From the NCBI GenBank assembly GCA_963675575.1, contig OY776378.1, positions 682,001 through 746,000 on the forward strand: 64,000 bases of DNA, read 5' to 3'. The position numbers and the translations under genes were made by a program. Below, piece after piece: positions 35,208-44,284 of the stretch. Position 1 is the first letter of the stretch. Every line of letters starts with the position of its first letter. Below the pieces are notes generated by a model. The model saw only the letters and a program-made list of their open reading frames with translations. It made no database searches and was not told where the DNA came from. The stretch is from JAGLOK01 sp963675575. Its GTDB lineage: Bacteria > Bacillota > Clostridia > Christensenellales > UMGS416.

Positions 35208-35612
35208 TCAGGTTAGGGCAAATAATCTTATCAAAAAATAACTGATACCGCTGGTTGCAGCCGTAAGCACTGTACCCCATACTAAATCAACAATAGTAAG
35301 CTTTAAAGGCCAATTTTTGATTGTAGCCATGTTTGTTAAGTCGTATGTGGAATAACTAACAAGGCCGAATACCGCGCCGTATAAAAGAGCATATTCCCAA
35401 CTGCCCTTTAAAAGAGCGGGATTAAGCACAAAAATACTGATACCGAATATAAATATTAGGTAAAAAATTATTGCCGCAGCCCAATTTGGTTTTTTTCTCA
35501 TTAAAAAGTCTAGGTGTCTGCTGTAAAATTTCTTCGCGACAAAACCAATCCATGTAAAATCCAATATCAAAAACACAGCTAAAATTATTAAAAATTCAAA
35601 TACTTTATTCAA
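35208..35612 (-). CDS. DUF2177 family membrane protein
   Basis: 134 residues with four transmembrane helices and the DUF2177 marks LILDFTWIGFVAKKFY, VLNPALLKG, GLVSYSTYDLTN and TIVDLVWGTVLTA. The family is small, often beside DUF1295, DUF1475 and fatty-acid modification genes. It is the last gene of a four-gene minus-strand operon; each junction overlaps by eight bases. Confidence 0.85.
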   Translation of the reverse strand: MNKVFEFLIILAVFLILDFTWIGFVAKKFYSRHLDFLMRKKPNWAAAIIFYLIFIFGISIFVLNPALLKGSWEYALLYGAVFGLVSYSTYDLTNMATIKNWPLKLTIVDLVWGTVLTAATSGISYFLIRLFALT

Positions 35613-35961
35613 TAGTTTTCATCTCCCTTTTACCCATCATAAGTTTTGTAATATCATTATTGCTTTGCCTTAGAGCCAAAAACATGTACAAACATATCGA
35701 CATACTTCCACCTAGCATAATTAGAAAAAACCAGATAACACTGCGTAATAGGGATTTTTCGCGAAAAACTATCCACATATAGAAGACTATAAACGCTATA
35801 TAGATGTCATATAAGGTAAACTGCCCCCAATATACGCTCAACATTATACTCCCTTCGGCGCCTATGTCGCGCGCCACAACGCCATATATAACCATGGCTA
35901 GAAGCGCCAGAAACCCTAAAATAAATACAATCTGTAAAGTAGTAAAAATCTTTTTATTCAT
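35605..35961 (-). CDS. DUF1475-like membrane protein
   Basis: 118 residues with three or four helices. The central YWGQFTLYDIYIAFIVFYMWIVFRE region and its neighbours suggest DUF1475, a family that keeps company with DUF1295 and DUF2177. Overlaps with the genes on both sides (eight bases each) imply one translation unit. Function unknown. Confidence 0.7.
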   Translation of the reverse strand: MNKKIFTTLQIVFILGFLALLAMVIYGVVARDIGAEGSIMLSVYWGQFTLYDIYIAFIVFYMWIVFREKSLLRSVIWFFLIMLGGSMSICLYMFLALRQSNNDITKLMMGKREMKTIE

Positions 35962-36730
35962 TTAATTCTCCTTTCGGAAACCAGGGAACAAAAATCCTGG
36001 TTTTGTTTTTATATTCTTCAAATCCTTCTTTCTTAGCCAACCTTTTTTCAAGCATGGGAACCCCCGACACAAAGCGTATTATTACAGTAATCGCAATTGG
36101 GCTGATAATGGTAAACCAAGGTGCTCCGGTTCCAAGAGCTAAAACAAATATTCCCCACCACGCCACAGCCTCTCCAAAATAATTTGGATGACGTGAATAT
36201 TTCCATAAACCAGAATCAATAAGCTTTCCTTTGTTGTTGGAGTTTGCAATAAACTTTTTAAGCTGACTGTCGGAAATAGCTTCAAATAAATAGCCCACAA
36301 GCCATGTAATGATGCCGATTGCAGCTAGAAGCCAGCTTGTTATTGTGCCCAATTCATTTATATATATGAATCCAAGGGAAACTAAGAACATAATTATCGC
36401 TTGAAACATGAATAGTTGAAAAAAGGAACGCAAGTAATACGTTTTTCCCCATTCGTGTCTGAAGGCGGCATACCTAAAGTCTTCGGGCTTTCCGTAATTT
36501 CTCCTGAAAACATGATAGGTTAGCCTCAAGCCCCATAGTGTGACTAAAGTAGTTGATATTGAAGTTGAAATTGTAACGTTTTGAAGAAAACCTACCCAAG
36601 CCACTAAAACAAATCCAAAGCCCCAACCGATATCGACAATAGAAGCGTTTTTTATAATGGCGGCTAAGATGAACCAGATAACAAAATAGACAATAATAAC
36701 AATTAGCATAGGAATAATCATATTATGCAC
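35954..36730 (-). CDS. DUF1295 protein (steroid 5-alpha-reductase C-terminal-like)
   Basis: 258 residues with six or seven helices. The C-terminal block GLWKYSRHPNYFGEAVAWWGIF is the NADPH-binding signature shared by DUF1295, steroid 5-alpha reductases and isoprenylcysteine methyltransferases; LVTLWGLRLTYHVFRRN is the DUF1295 mark. A reduction of unsaturated lipid or isoprenoid chains in the membrane is the family-based guess. Co-occurrence with a fatty acid kinase-like fusion supports lipid metabolism. Confidence 0.87.
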   Translation of the reverse strand: MHNMIIPMLIVIIVYFVIWFILAAIIKNASIVDIGWGFGFVLVAWVGFLQNVTISTSISTTLVTLWGLRLTYHVFRRNYGKPEDFRYAAFRHEWGKTYYLRSFFQLFMFQAIIMFLVSLGFIYINELGTITSWLLAAIGIITWLVGYLFEAISDSQLKKFIANSNNKGKLIDSGLWKYSRHPNYFGEAVAWWGIFVLALGTGAPWFTIISPIAITVIIRFVSGVPMLEKRLAKKEGFEEYKNKTRIFVPWFPKGELNE

Positions 36731-38510
36731 CTCCTTTTAAATAGGCAACAGCAAAAGATCCTTTCCCGGCGTTTAGACCTACAACAGGGGAGATAGGAGA
36801 TATGTAGTCAGGCTCCATATTCAACAGTTCAATAAGTTCTGTTTTAAGTTCATGTATGTCAGTCTTATCATCTGAATATACAATCGAATAGTTTTTTATG
36901 CCATAGGTTTCCATGTCTTTTTTAGTTGCAGAAATGATTTTGTCCATTGCGTTTTTTCTTGTCAGAGTTTTTTTATAGACGAAGCCATTGCCGTTTTTAT
37001 CGATAGAAACCACTGGCTTAAGTTTTAGTAAATTAAGCAATATGCCAACTGTTTTAGGGATTCTCCCGCCTTTAATCATGTGTGTTAAATCATCAACACT
37101 CACAAATATTCTTATTTGCTTTTTCAGCTTGTTTAATCTGTTTACAATCTCTTCATGGTTCTTTTTCTCTTCTATTAATTTAGCTGTTTCAAGCACTAAA
37201 AGGCCTTGGGCTGCTGAATTTAATCCTGAATCGACTATTGATATTTTTTTGCCTTGAGCAGCTAGTTTTGCAGCAACCTTTTTAGCGTTGTTATAAGTTC
37301 CACTCATTTTTTTTGAGACAAATATACCTATAATAGAATCAAAATGGTTCAAAATCGATGAGAACGCTTTTTCGATAACACTTTGTGATGGCTGAGCGCT
37401 GGTGGGATTCATTTTATAGGTGTCAATGTTTTCGTAGAATTCTTCAGGGGTAATGGTTAGCTTATCCAAGTAGACCAAAGAATCACATATTAAGTTGAGC
37501 GGAATAACAGTTATTTGATGGTTGTCAATCATTGACTGAGGAAGGTCAGCTATTGAGTCTGTAACAATACCTATATCGGCCGTTCTGTTGTGAATAATGC
37601 TATTTGTCAGTTTCATATCTTCAATTTTTTGAGACAAGATTTTGGACTCTTTAGATATTAAATTTAATACTTTATTAGGATGATTAGTATGTACATGTAT
37701 TTTGAAACGCTCGCTATTTCCGGTCAAAACCAGAGAATCACCTAATTCGCCGAGCTTTTGTCTATATTCTTTTTGGGCGGTTTTTGTTTCAATATAAAAT
37801 TGTGAGCAGTATCTGTACTGAATGTCATTATCAAATTGGACGATGTTCTCATGGCCCTCGAGCTTTGCGCTCTCAATAGCATAATTAACTTTAAAACTTC
37901 CTTTTTTGATAAATTCTAAAATGCCTTCAATGAAAAAAAGGAAAGCTTTTGCTCCGGCATCCACAACATTATTATCGTTTAGAATTTTTAGCTGCGATTT
38001 TGTTTCTTCAACCAACAATTTTACTTTATTGACAGAGTTACTTAACATGTTTTCAAAGCTTGAAACATCAATCATGCTTTTCATTTCATAAGCCCAGCCT
38101 CTCATAACGCTTAGGATTGTACCTTCTTTAGGGGAAGAGACAGCATTATACGCGTATTGCGAAGCTTTTTCTGCTATATCAATAAATTCAGGCAAATTGA
38201 TTTCTTTTTTTGCCTTTGTTTCTGAAGCAAATCCGTTTAAATATTCTGCGAATATCATGCCTGAATTTCCATATGCGTTTTCAGTTGCGATTTCAGAGAT
38301 TGATGCCAAAGTTTTGCTTATGTTTTTGTCTTTTTTAGCATTGGAAAGAACCATTTTCATGGTCAAGGCTAAATTTGTACCTGTGTCCCCGTCTGCAACC
38401 GGAAACACGTTAATGCTGTTTAAATCTCGTTCATTATATATAATATTTTGTGCGCCACACATAAAATAGTTGTATATGCTATGACCATCTATTACCATTG
38501 TTTTTAACAT
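36723..38510 (-). CDS. DAK2 (FakA-like) and DegV (FakB-like) fusion protein
   Basis: 595 residues from ATG 38510 (GAGG six bases before; a TTG 12 bases upstream is less likely). Residues about 1-200 are a DhaL/DAK2 kinase domain with NVFPVADGDTGTNLALTM, the Mg-ATP aspartates; about 210-300 resemble the FakA middle domain (SERFKIHVHTNHP); about 310-595 are a DegV domain with GIVTDSIADLPQ, SKKMSGTYNNA, VDSGLNSAAQG and GGRIPKT, which bind a fatty acid. In FakA/FakB systems the two are separate; here kinase and lipid carrier are one chain. It likely phosphorylates exogenous or recycled fatty acids. It is first in an operon with three membrane protein genes. Confidence 0.88.
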   Translation of the reverse strand: MLKTMVIDGHSIYNYFMCGAQNIIYNERDLNSINVFPVADGDTGTNLALTMKMVLSNAKKDKNISKTLASISEIATENAYGNSGMIFAEYLNGFASETKAKKEINLPEFIDIAEKASQYAYNAVSSPKEGTILSVMRGWAYEMKSMIDVSSFENMLSNSVNKVKLLVEETKSQLKILNDNNVVDAGAKAFLFFIEGILEFIKKGSFKVNYAIESAKLEGHENIVQFDNDIQYRYCSQFYIETKTAQKEYRQKLGELGDSLVLTGNSERFKIHVHTNHPNKVLNLISKESKILSQKIEDMKLTNSIIHNRTADIGIVTDSIADLPQSMIDNHQITVIPLNLICDSLVYLDKLTITPEEFYENIDTYKMNPTSAQPSQSVIEKAFSSILNHFDSIIGIFVSKKMSGTYNNAKKVAAKLAAQGKKISIVDSGLNSAAQGLLVLETAKLIEEKKNHEEIVNRLNKLKKQIRIFVSVDDLTHMIKGGRIPKTVGILLNLLKLKPVVSIDKNGNGFVYKKTLTRKNAMDKIISATKKDMETYGIKNYSIVYSDDKTDIHELKTELIELLNMEPDYISPISPVVGLNAGKGSFAVAYLKGGA

Positions 38511-38661
38511 AGTTAACCTCAATTCTACATATTTTAACTGTTGAATATGTTAGTTGTTTTAAGTTGCTATTTATATAAGATTTTTAAGTTTTAATATAAA
38601 AACTTATATTTCTTTTCTTAAATATTATTATATCATAATCACGCTGAAAAATTATGTAACT

Positions 38662-38694
38662 ATGTCACAAAAAAACATATAATGTCATAAAAAA
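38662..38694. repeat. Direct repeats in the divergent fatty-acid-kinase/DegV promoter region
   Basis: ATGTCACAAAAAA (38662-38674) and ATGTCATAAAAAA (38682-38694) are 20 bases apart, about two helical turns, with a degenerate ATGTAAC at 38654. They lie between the divergent starts of the fusion gene and degV and could be a shared operator. Confidence 0.45.
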
Positions 38695-38755
38695 GGGGAT
38701 TCACTAAGAGTGCAGACAATTATTTTCAAATTCTTGTTTTTTTAACATTATTAAG

Positions 38756-38784
38756 TTGGATTAGATTACTATGTGTGCTAGAAT
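38756..38784 (+). promoter_or_regulatory. Promoter of degV
   Basis: TTGGAT (38756-38761), 17 bases, TAGAAT (38779-38784) with TG at 38776-38777. The rest of the 347-base divergent gap (38511-38857) is AT-rich and holds the direct repeats only. Confidence 0.6.
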
Positions 38785-38857
38785 AATAATGCATTATTAA
38801 ATCAACATCCTAATAAAAATGCAACAAACTAACAAAATAAGGAATTGAGGTGAAACT

Positions 38858-39712
38858 ATGGAAAAAAACAAAAAAATAGCGATAATAACTGATACAACTT
38901 GTGATTTGTCAGACGAGATTATTGAGGAGTATTCAATTTATCTTGTTCCTTTGCGCATTGTTTTTGAAAAAAAAGAATATAGGGACAGGTTTGAGATATC
39001 ACCTGACAAAGTATACGAGCTTTTGGAGAACGAACTTCCTAAGTCTTCTTTGCCTTTTTCCAGCGACGTGGAAAAGGTTATGGATGAAATAATCGAAAAA
39101 GGTTTTACTGATGTGATATTTATAACTTTATCCTCAGGTCTTTCCGGGACAAATAATATGATAAATTTGATGATGAAAGATTATGAAGATAAAATAAATG
39201 TGAAAGTCGTGGATTCTTTGGGCCTTTCTTTGGCGCTGGGTTTCCAGGTTTTAGAGTGTGCTAAAACTGTTAAAGAGACAGGCTCAGTTAAGGCTGCGCT
39301 TAAAAAAATTGAAGAAGTTCATAAAACGATGTGTACCATGTTTGTTGTAAAGACCCTTCATTATCTTAAAAAAGGCGGCAGAATAGGCAAAGTGGAAGGA
39401 ACTGTTGGTGACCTTCTTCAGCTAAAGCCGGTGATATCCATAAATGAAGAGGGTGTATACTATACTATTTCCAAAGTGCGCGGACGAAAAAAATCAATTC
39501 AAAAAATGATTGATCTGATGAAGGCAAAATATGACCGCAGAGCTATAAATGTTGGTATTGCTCAAGGCTTGGCAAAAGAAGAGGCTCAGAATCTTTTGGA
39601 TCAGCTGAAAGAGGTGCTTAATATTAAAAAAGATTATATGGTTCAGATAAGCCCGGTATTGGGAATGCATACAGGTCCGGGACTGCTTGGAATCATTGCT
39701 TACGAAGTGTAA
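38858..39712 (+). CDS. DegV family fatty-acid-binding protein (FakB-like)
   Basis: 284 residues, the full stand-alone DegV length. Motifs: IITDTTCDLSDE, LSSGLSGTNN, KVVDSLGLSLALG, KKGGRIGK and QISPVLGMHTGPGLLGI. DegV/FakB proteins hold a fatty acid for phosphorylation by FakA. Divergent from the DAK2-DegV fusion gene, it gives that kinase a second carrier, perhaps for another chain type. The start follows TTGAGGTG. Confidence 0.92.
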   Translation: MEKNKKIAIITDTTCDLSDEIIEEYSIYLVPLRIVFEKKEYRDRFEISPDKVYELLENELPKSSLPFSSDVEKVMDEIIEKGFTDVIFITLSSGLSGTNNMINLMMKDYEDKINVKVVDSLGLSLALGFQVLECAKTVKETGSVKAALKKIEEVHKTMCTMFVVKTLHYLKKGGRIGKVEGTVGDLLQLKPVISINEEGVYYTISKVRGRKKSIQKMIDLMKAKYDRRAINVGIAQGLAKEEAQNLLDQLKEVLNIKKDYMVQISPVLGMHTGPGLLGIIAYEV

Positions 39713-39741
39713 TAAAATCATAAAAAATTACGGTTAATATA

Positions 39742-39770
39742 TTGCCAAGTCAAATTTAATATGGTAATAT
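39742..39770 (+). promoter_or_regulatory. Promoter upstream of tRNA-Leu
   Basis: TTGCCA (39742-39747), 17 bases, TAATAT (39765-39770) with TG at 39762-39763. It lies after degV and before the hairpin at 39782. Confidence 0.55.
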
Positions 39771-39781
39771 TGTTGATACGT

Positions 39782-39821
39782 CAGCTGGCTCTTTTATAAG
39801 GAACAGAGGCAGCTGTTTTTT
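39782..39821 (+). terminator. Hairpin and T-run just before tRNA-Leu
   Basis: CAGCTGGCTCT (39782-39792) pairs with AGAGGCAGCTG (39805-39815), one mismatch, followed by six T ending at the base before the tRNA. It looks like the degV terminator, but the best tRNA promoter lies upstream of it. Confidence 0.75.
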
Positions 39822-39908
39822 GCCGAAGTGATGGAATTGGCAGACGTGATGGACTCAAAATCCATTGGTAGCAATACCGTGCGGGTTCAAGTCCCGCCTT
39901 CGGCACCA
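39822..39908 (+). tRNA. tRNA-Leu(CAA)
   Basis: An 87-base class II tRNA with CCA encoded. Acceptor GCCGAAG (39822-39828) pairs with CTTCGGC (39898-39904). The anticodon arm ATGGA-CTCAAAA-TCCAT gives CAA, reading UUG. A short variable arm is present, and the T arm reads CGGG-TTCAAGT-CCCG. Confidence 0.96.
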
Positions 39909-39931
39909 CATTGGAGCACTCCTTGCTCCGC

Positions 39932-39961
39932 AAAAGACGATTGCATTCGCAGTCGTCTTTT
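39932..39961 (+). terminator. Terminator of tRNA-Leu
   Basis: AAAAGACGATTGC (39932-39944), loop ATTC, and GCAGTCGTCTTTT (39949-39961) form a 13-bp stem with one G-U pair. A smaller hairpin (GGAGCA/TGCTCC, 39913-39929) lies between it and the tRNA. Confidence 0.85.
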
Positions 39962-40187
39962 GCTATATGCGTAGCTTTTACTCTTTGTCCCGCAAAGTTA
40001 AACATTGCGGTCAATGTTTTTTTGCTTGTAGGGGGCTAGAACGAAGTCAAACATTTTGCAAGGTAAAATATGCAGGTAAACAAAGAGACTGTACTCTTAC
40101 AGGATGCATTATATTCGCAATCAAACCATTTTTTTATCGCTATCGTTTTTATATGTACATTGTTCGGATAAATAAGTTTGTATTTCT

Positions 40188-40217
40188 TTGACTTTTATCT
40201 ACCCACTAATGTATTAT
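40188..40217 (+). promoter_or_regulatory. Promoter of the ABC-F gene
   Basis: TTGACT (40188-40193), 18 bases, TATTAT (40212-40217). Between the tRNA terminator and here (39962-40187) nothing else is recognised. Confidence 0.55.
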
Positions 40218-40263
40218 ATAAAAGCTTATAAATAAGCAAGTTTCGTATAGTTAGTGAGGGAAA

Positions 40264-41832
40264 ATGAGTATTTTAACTGTGGAAAACGTCAGCCATGGAT
40301 TTGGCGGAAGACAAATACTGGAAGATGTCGATTTTAGATTGTTGAACGGCGAGCATGTAGCTTTGATCGGCGCGAACGGAGAAGGAAAGTCCACATTTTT
40401 AAATATAATTACCGGGAAGTTGACTCCCGATGAGGGAAATGTTGAGTGGTGCAAAAGAATTACTACCGGCTATTTGGATCAGCATACAATTTTGGAAAAG
40501 GGCAAAACCGTAAGAGATATATTAAGAAGCGCTTTTGGGCATATGTTTGATCTGGAAAGCGAGATACTTTCGATGTATGAAAAAATGGGGGAAGTGTCAG
40601 AGAGAGAAATGAAAGAAATGATGGAGGATGTAGGAGATATTCAAAGCTTCCTCGATCACAGCGGGTTTTATACAATAGACGCCAAAATAGAAAGTGTGGC
40701 AAACGGGTTAGGTGTCGGCGACATAGGACTTGAAACCGATGTAAGCGAATTAAGCGGCGGTCAAAGATCAAAAGTTTTGTTAACTAAGCTTCTGTTGGAA
40801 AGTCCAATGATTTTAATATTGGACGAACCGACCAACTTTTTGGACGTTGAACATATACAGTGGCTTAAAAACTACTTAAAAAATTATGAGTCAAGTTTTA
40901 TACTGGTTTCCCACGACATACCTTTCTTAAACGATGTTGTAAACATTGTCTATCATGCAGAAAACACGAAACTTACGAGATATGTTGGCAACTATGAAAT
41001 GTTTACAGAGATGTATGAGTTAAAGAAATTGCAGACCCAGCAGGCATATGAAAGGCAGCAAAAAGAAATAGATAAGCTTGAGGATTTTATCGCAAGGAAT
41101 AAGGCGAGAGCCGCAACAGCAAACATGGCAAAAAGCAGACAAAAAAAGCTTGATAAAATGGACATTATCGAAAAGACTAGAACAAAGACGAAGCCTTCGT
41201 TTATTTTTAAAGAGGCAAGGACACCCGGGAAATTCATCTTTGAAACAGCTGGTCTTGTAATAGGTTATGACACCGCTCTGACCAGATCATTGGATATATC
41301 TCTTGAAAGAGGAAAAAAAATTGCTGTCAGAGGAGTGAACGGGCTTGGTAAAACTACGCTTTTAAAAACATTGATGGGAATAATTGAGCCGATTTCAGGA
41401 AAAGTAGAGCATGCCCAGTTTTTAATTCCGGGATATTTTGAGCAGGAGTCACATAATCAAAACAGCAAAACAGCTTTGGAAGAAATATGGAATGAGTTTC
41501 CTAGCATGACGAATGGGGAAGTGCGCGCAGCTCTTGCCAAGTGCGGGCTTACAACGGATCACATCACAAGTCAAATGAGAGTTTTAAGCGGAGGAGAAAA
41601 TGCAAAAGTCAGGCTTTGCAAGGTGATGCTTAGAGAAACAAATTGTCTTGTTTTGGATGAACCTACAAACCATTTGGATGTTGAGGCAAAGGAAGAACTG
41701 AAAAGAGCGTTAAAAGAATTTAAAGGAACAATATTGTTGGTAAGCCATGAGCCTGAGTTTTATGAAGACTGGGTAACGGAAATCTGGGATGTTGAGGATT
41801 GGGCTATAAAAATTGAAGCGTCCGATGCTTAA
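40264..41832 (+). CDS. ABC-F family ATPase (YbiT-like)
   Basis: 522 residues, two ABC domains joined by a charged linker and no transmembrane helices. Domain 1: GANGEGKST, LSGGQRSK, LILDEPTNFLD. Domain 2: GVNGLGKTT, LSGGENAK, LVLDEPTNHLD. The linker (about 240-310, rich in Lys/Glu/Gln) is the P-site tRNA interaction motif that reaches into the ribosomal E site. ABC-F factors rescue or tune stalled ribosomes; the match is nearest to the YbiT/EttA housekeeping type rather than to antibiotic-resistance members, which cannot be excluded. Confidence 0.9.
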   Translation: MSILTVENVSHGFGGRQILEDVDFRLLNGEHVALIGANGEGKSTFLNIITGKLTPDEGNVEWCKRITTGYLDQHTILEKGKTVRDILRSAFGHMFDLESEILSMYEKMGEVSEREMKEMMEDVGDIQSFLDHSGFYTIDAKIESVANGLGVGDIGLETDVSELSGGQRSKVLLTKLLLESPMILILDEPTNFLDVEHIQWLKNYLKNYESSFILVSHDIPFLNDVVNIVYHAENTKLTRYVGNYEMFTEMYELKKLQTQQAYERQQKEIDKLEDFIARNKARAATANMAKSRQKKLDKMDIIEKTRTKTKPSFIFKEARTPGKFIFETAGLVIGYDTALTRSLDISLERGKKIAVRGVNGLGKTTLLKTLMGIIEPISGKVEHAQFLIPGYFEQESHNQNSKTALEEIWNEFPSMTNGEVRAALAKCGLTTDHITSQMRVLSGGENAKVRLCKVMLRETNCLVLDEPTNHLDVEAKEELKRALKEFKGTILLVSHEPEFYEDWVTEIWDVEDWAIKIEASDA

Positions 41833-41903
41833 AAACCAGTATTATTTCACATGCGAGATTAAACCAAATGCTGATTAATCCGATGTTTGGATATCGCCTT
41901 TTA

Positions 41904-41912
41904 TGCTATAAT
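41904..41912 (+). promoter_or_regulatory. Extended -10 promoter giving a leaderless U32 mRNA
   Basis: TG-C-TATAAT (41904-41912) ends seven bases before ATG 41920, so the predicted start site falls on or next to the A of the start codon. There is no Shine-Dalgarno sequence. Confidence 0.6.
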
Positions 41913-41919
41913 GTTAAAC

Positions 41920-44187
41920 ATGATAAAAACTGAGTTGCTTGCCCCGGCGGGGAATATGGATTCCGCCATGCAGGCCATACACAATGGCGCAGACGCCATA
42001 TACATCGGAGGAAAAAACTTCGGCGCACGTGCGTTTGCGGGCAATTTTTCATATGACGAATTAAAAACTGTGATAGACTACGCTCATCTATACGGAGTTA
42101 AGGTTTATTTGACGGTAAATACACTTATATATCAACACGAAATAAATCAATTTTTGGAGCATGTAAAAATTATATACGAGCTTGGCGCGGATGCTTTGAT
42201 AATGCAGGATATCGGAATGATAGCGCAGGTTGGCAGCCGTTTCCCCGATGTGGAAATCCACGCGAGCACGCAGATGCACAACCATAGCGACGCGAGCCTT
42301 TGCTTCCTTAAAAGTTTGGGAATTAAACGAGCGGTTTTAGCCCGAGAGATGAGCCTGGAGCAGATAAAAAGCCTTGCGTGTGATATCCAAAAGGAAGTGT
42401 TTGTTCACGGAGCTTTGTGTATTAGCTATTCGGGACAGTGCTTGTTCAGCGCGTTAACGCAAAACAGAAGTGGCAATCGAGGAAAGTGTGCGCAAACCTG
42501 TAGGATGAGATACACGCTTGAAGACGAAAATGGAAACAGTATAAATACCGATGGAGAATATTTGCTGAGTCCGAAGGATCTTGCCCTGCTTGAGGATGTC
42601 GGAGAGCTTTTGGAAGCCGGGGTTCACAGCTTTAAGATAGAAGGTAGGATGAAGTCTTCCGAGTATGTGGGGCATGTTACAAAAATCTACTCAGGTCTTT
42701 TAAATAATTATAAAAATTCCAAGCAAATGAAGGTTGATGGCACAGACTTAAATAATCTTAAAAAACTTTTCAACCGAGGTTTAACAAAAGGGCATCTTTT
42801 GGGAGCCGAGGGCGATGAGTTAATGGGAACTTTGAGGCCTAATCACAGAGGAGTTCCTTTGGGCTATGTGAAATCATTGAGCAGGGACAAGATAGAAGTG
42901 GAACTGAGCGATACACTGAATCAGGGAGATGGAATCAAGTTTGAGAAAAGCGATACCGGGTTTATCTGCAACAAAATATACCTAAATGGAAAGCTTGTAA
43001 GCGGTGCGAAAAGAGGAGACGTTATCGAACTCGATGGCAAAGTGAGCGTATCCGAAGGGGAACCGGTGGTTAAAACCGGAAGTGTAAATCTGGAGAAGTC
43101 TCTTAAAAATTATACGGGGAAAAAGATACCTGTGTCCGAACACCTTATTGCGAAAAAATCACAAGAGCTTGTACTCAACATAAGCGATAATTGCGGAAAT
43201 TCCGTTACCGTTTTCGGTGACATCGTTCAGCCAAGTAAAACAAGCCCGACAACGGAGTCCGAACTTGCTATAAGCATATCAAAGTTGGGAGATACACCGT
43301 TTTTTGCGGATAAGATAACATACGAATGCGACCAAGATATTTTTGTGGCAAAGAGCCGTGCAAACGCACTGAGGCGCTCTGCGATTGAAAAACTGATACA
43401 GTTAAGAACTGATATACCTAACCGAAGGGTTTTGGAATATAAATGTGAACCTATTCGTTTTACAAAAAAAGATGATTCCCCTAAATTGCATGTTCTGGTA
43501 AGGAATTTGGAGCAATTTGAGGCGGTTAAAGAGCTTGATGTCGAAGATATTTATACAAACGATGTTGATATATACTTCGGGAAAAAAGGCGAATATAAAA
43601 ATCTGAGGCTAAAGACCGACAAGCTTTCGGAAAAAGCGCCAGATTATACTGGTGAAAGGTTGCTGGTAACGGACAACGGAGGGATATATAAATATAAAAG
43701 CGATAATGATATTGTTTTGGAGTATTCATTAAACGCTTTGAATGCGGAGACACTTTCGGTTTTAATGGGAATGTCGGCAAACCGTATAGCTCTTTCTCCG
43801 GAGCTCGATATTCTGCAAGTAGGAGAGATGATAAAGGCGTTTGAGCAAAGAAATGGCCAAAAGCCTCCGCTTGAAGCGCTAATTTACGCCAGATACGAGC
43901 TAATGGCAATGAAGCATTGCGTTATCGCAAACGCAGTTGGGCAAAAAAAGCATTGCGATATTTGCAAAAAGAAACAGTATTTTTTAGCGGATATAAGCGG
44001 TAACCAATATCCTATATTTACAGACTCTAATTGCAATAATTATATTTTAAGCACCAGACATGAGACGGCTGATGTGCCGGCATTGAAACGTTTAGGCGTA
44101 AGTCACTTTCGCGTAGAATTTTTTGATGAGAGTGCGGATGAGTGCAGTGAAATTATTGCGCGGCTTATGAAAAAAATAGGTAATTAA
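41920..44187 (+). CDS. Peptidase U32 family protein
   Basis: 755 residues from ATG 41920. The N-terminal half is a TIM-barrel-like U32 domain beginning LLAPAGNMDSAMQAIHNGADAI and carrying the family signature FVHGALCISYSGQC with a run of cysteines (MCAQTC-like GKCAQTCRMRY). The C-terminal half includes a DUF3656-type collagenase-like region and a late cysteine set (CDICKKK). Relatives include RlhA and TrhP, Fe-S RNA-hydroxylation enzymes, as well as proteins called collagenases, so RNA modification is at least as likely as proteolysis. Confidence 0.88.
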   Translation: MIKTELLAPAGNMDSAMQAIHNGADAIYIGGKNFGARAFAGNFSYDELKTVIDYAHLYGVKVYLTVNTLIYQHEINQFLEHVKIIYELGADALIMQDIGMIAQVGSRFPDVEIHASTQMHNHSDASLCFLKSLGIKRAVLAREMSLEQIKSLACDIQKEVFVHGALCISYSGQCLFSALTQNRSGNRGKCAQTCRMRYTLEDENGNSINTDGEYLLSPKDLALLEDVGELLEAGVHSFKIEGRMKSSEYVGHVTKIYSGLLNNYKNSKQMKVDGTDLNNLKKLFNRGLTKGHLLGAEGDELMGTLRPNHRGVPLGYVKSLSRDKIEVELSDTLNQGDGIKFEKSDTGFICNKIYLNGKLVSGAKRGDVIELDGKVSVSEGEPVVKTGSVNLEKSLKNYTGKKIPVSEHLIAKKSQELVLNISDNCGNSVTVFGDIVQPSKTSPTTESELAISISKLGDTPFFADKITYECDQDIFVAKSRANALRRSAIEKLIQLRTDIPNRRVLEYKCEPIRFTKKDDSPKLHVLVRNLEQFEAVKELDVEDIYTNDVDIYFGKKGEYKNLRLKTDKLSEKAPDYTGERLLVTDNGGIYKYKSDNDIVLEYSLNALNAETLSVLMGMSANRIALSPELDILQVGEMIKAFEQRNGQKPPLEALIYARYELMAMKHCVIANAVGQKKHCDICKKKQYFLADISGNQYPIFTDSNCNNYILSTRHETADVPALKRLGVSHFRVEFFDESADECSEIIARLMKKIGN

Positions 44188-44284
44188 GTATAGTGTGGGG
44201 GTATATAACTCGGGGGAATAGGGTTTTCAAGTGTTATAAAATGAGTCGTAGTTTAACGAAGTATTGACAGTTTTTAATGCGTCA

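Noticed and set aside
39865..40191. Plus-strand frame of 108 codons running out of the tRNA gene
   Set aside because: It begins inside tRNA-Leu and reads through the tRNA terminator; no family or ribosome site.
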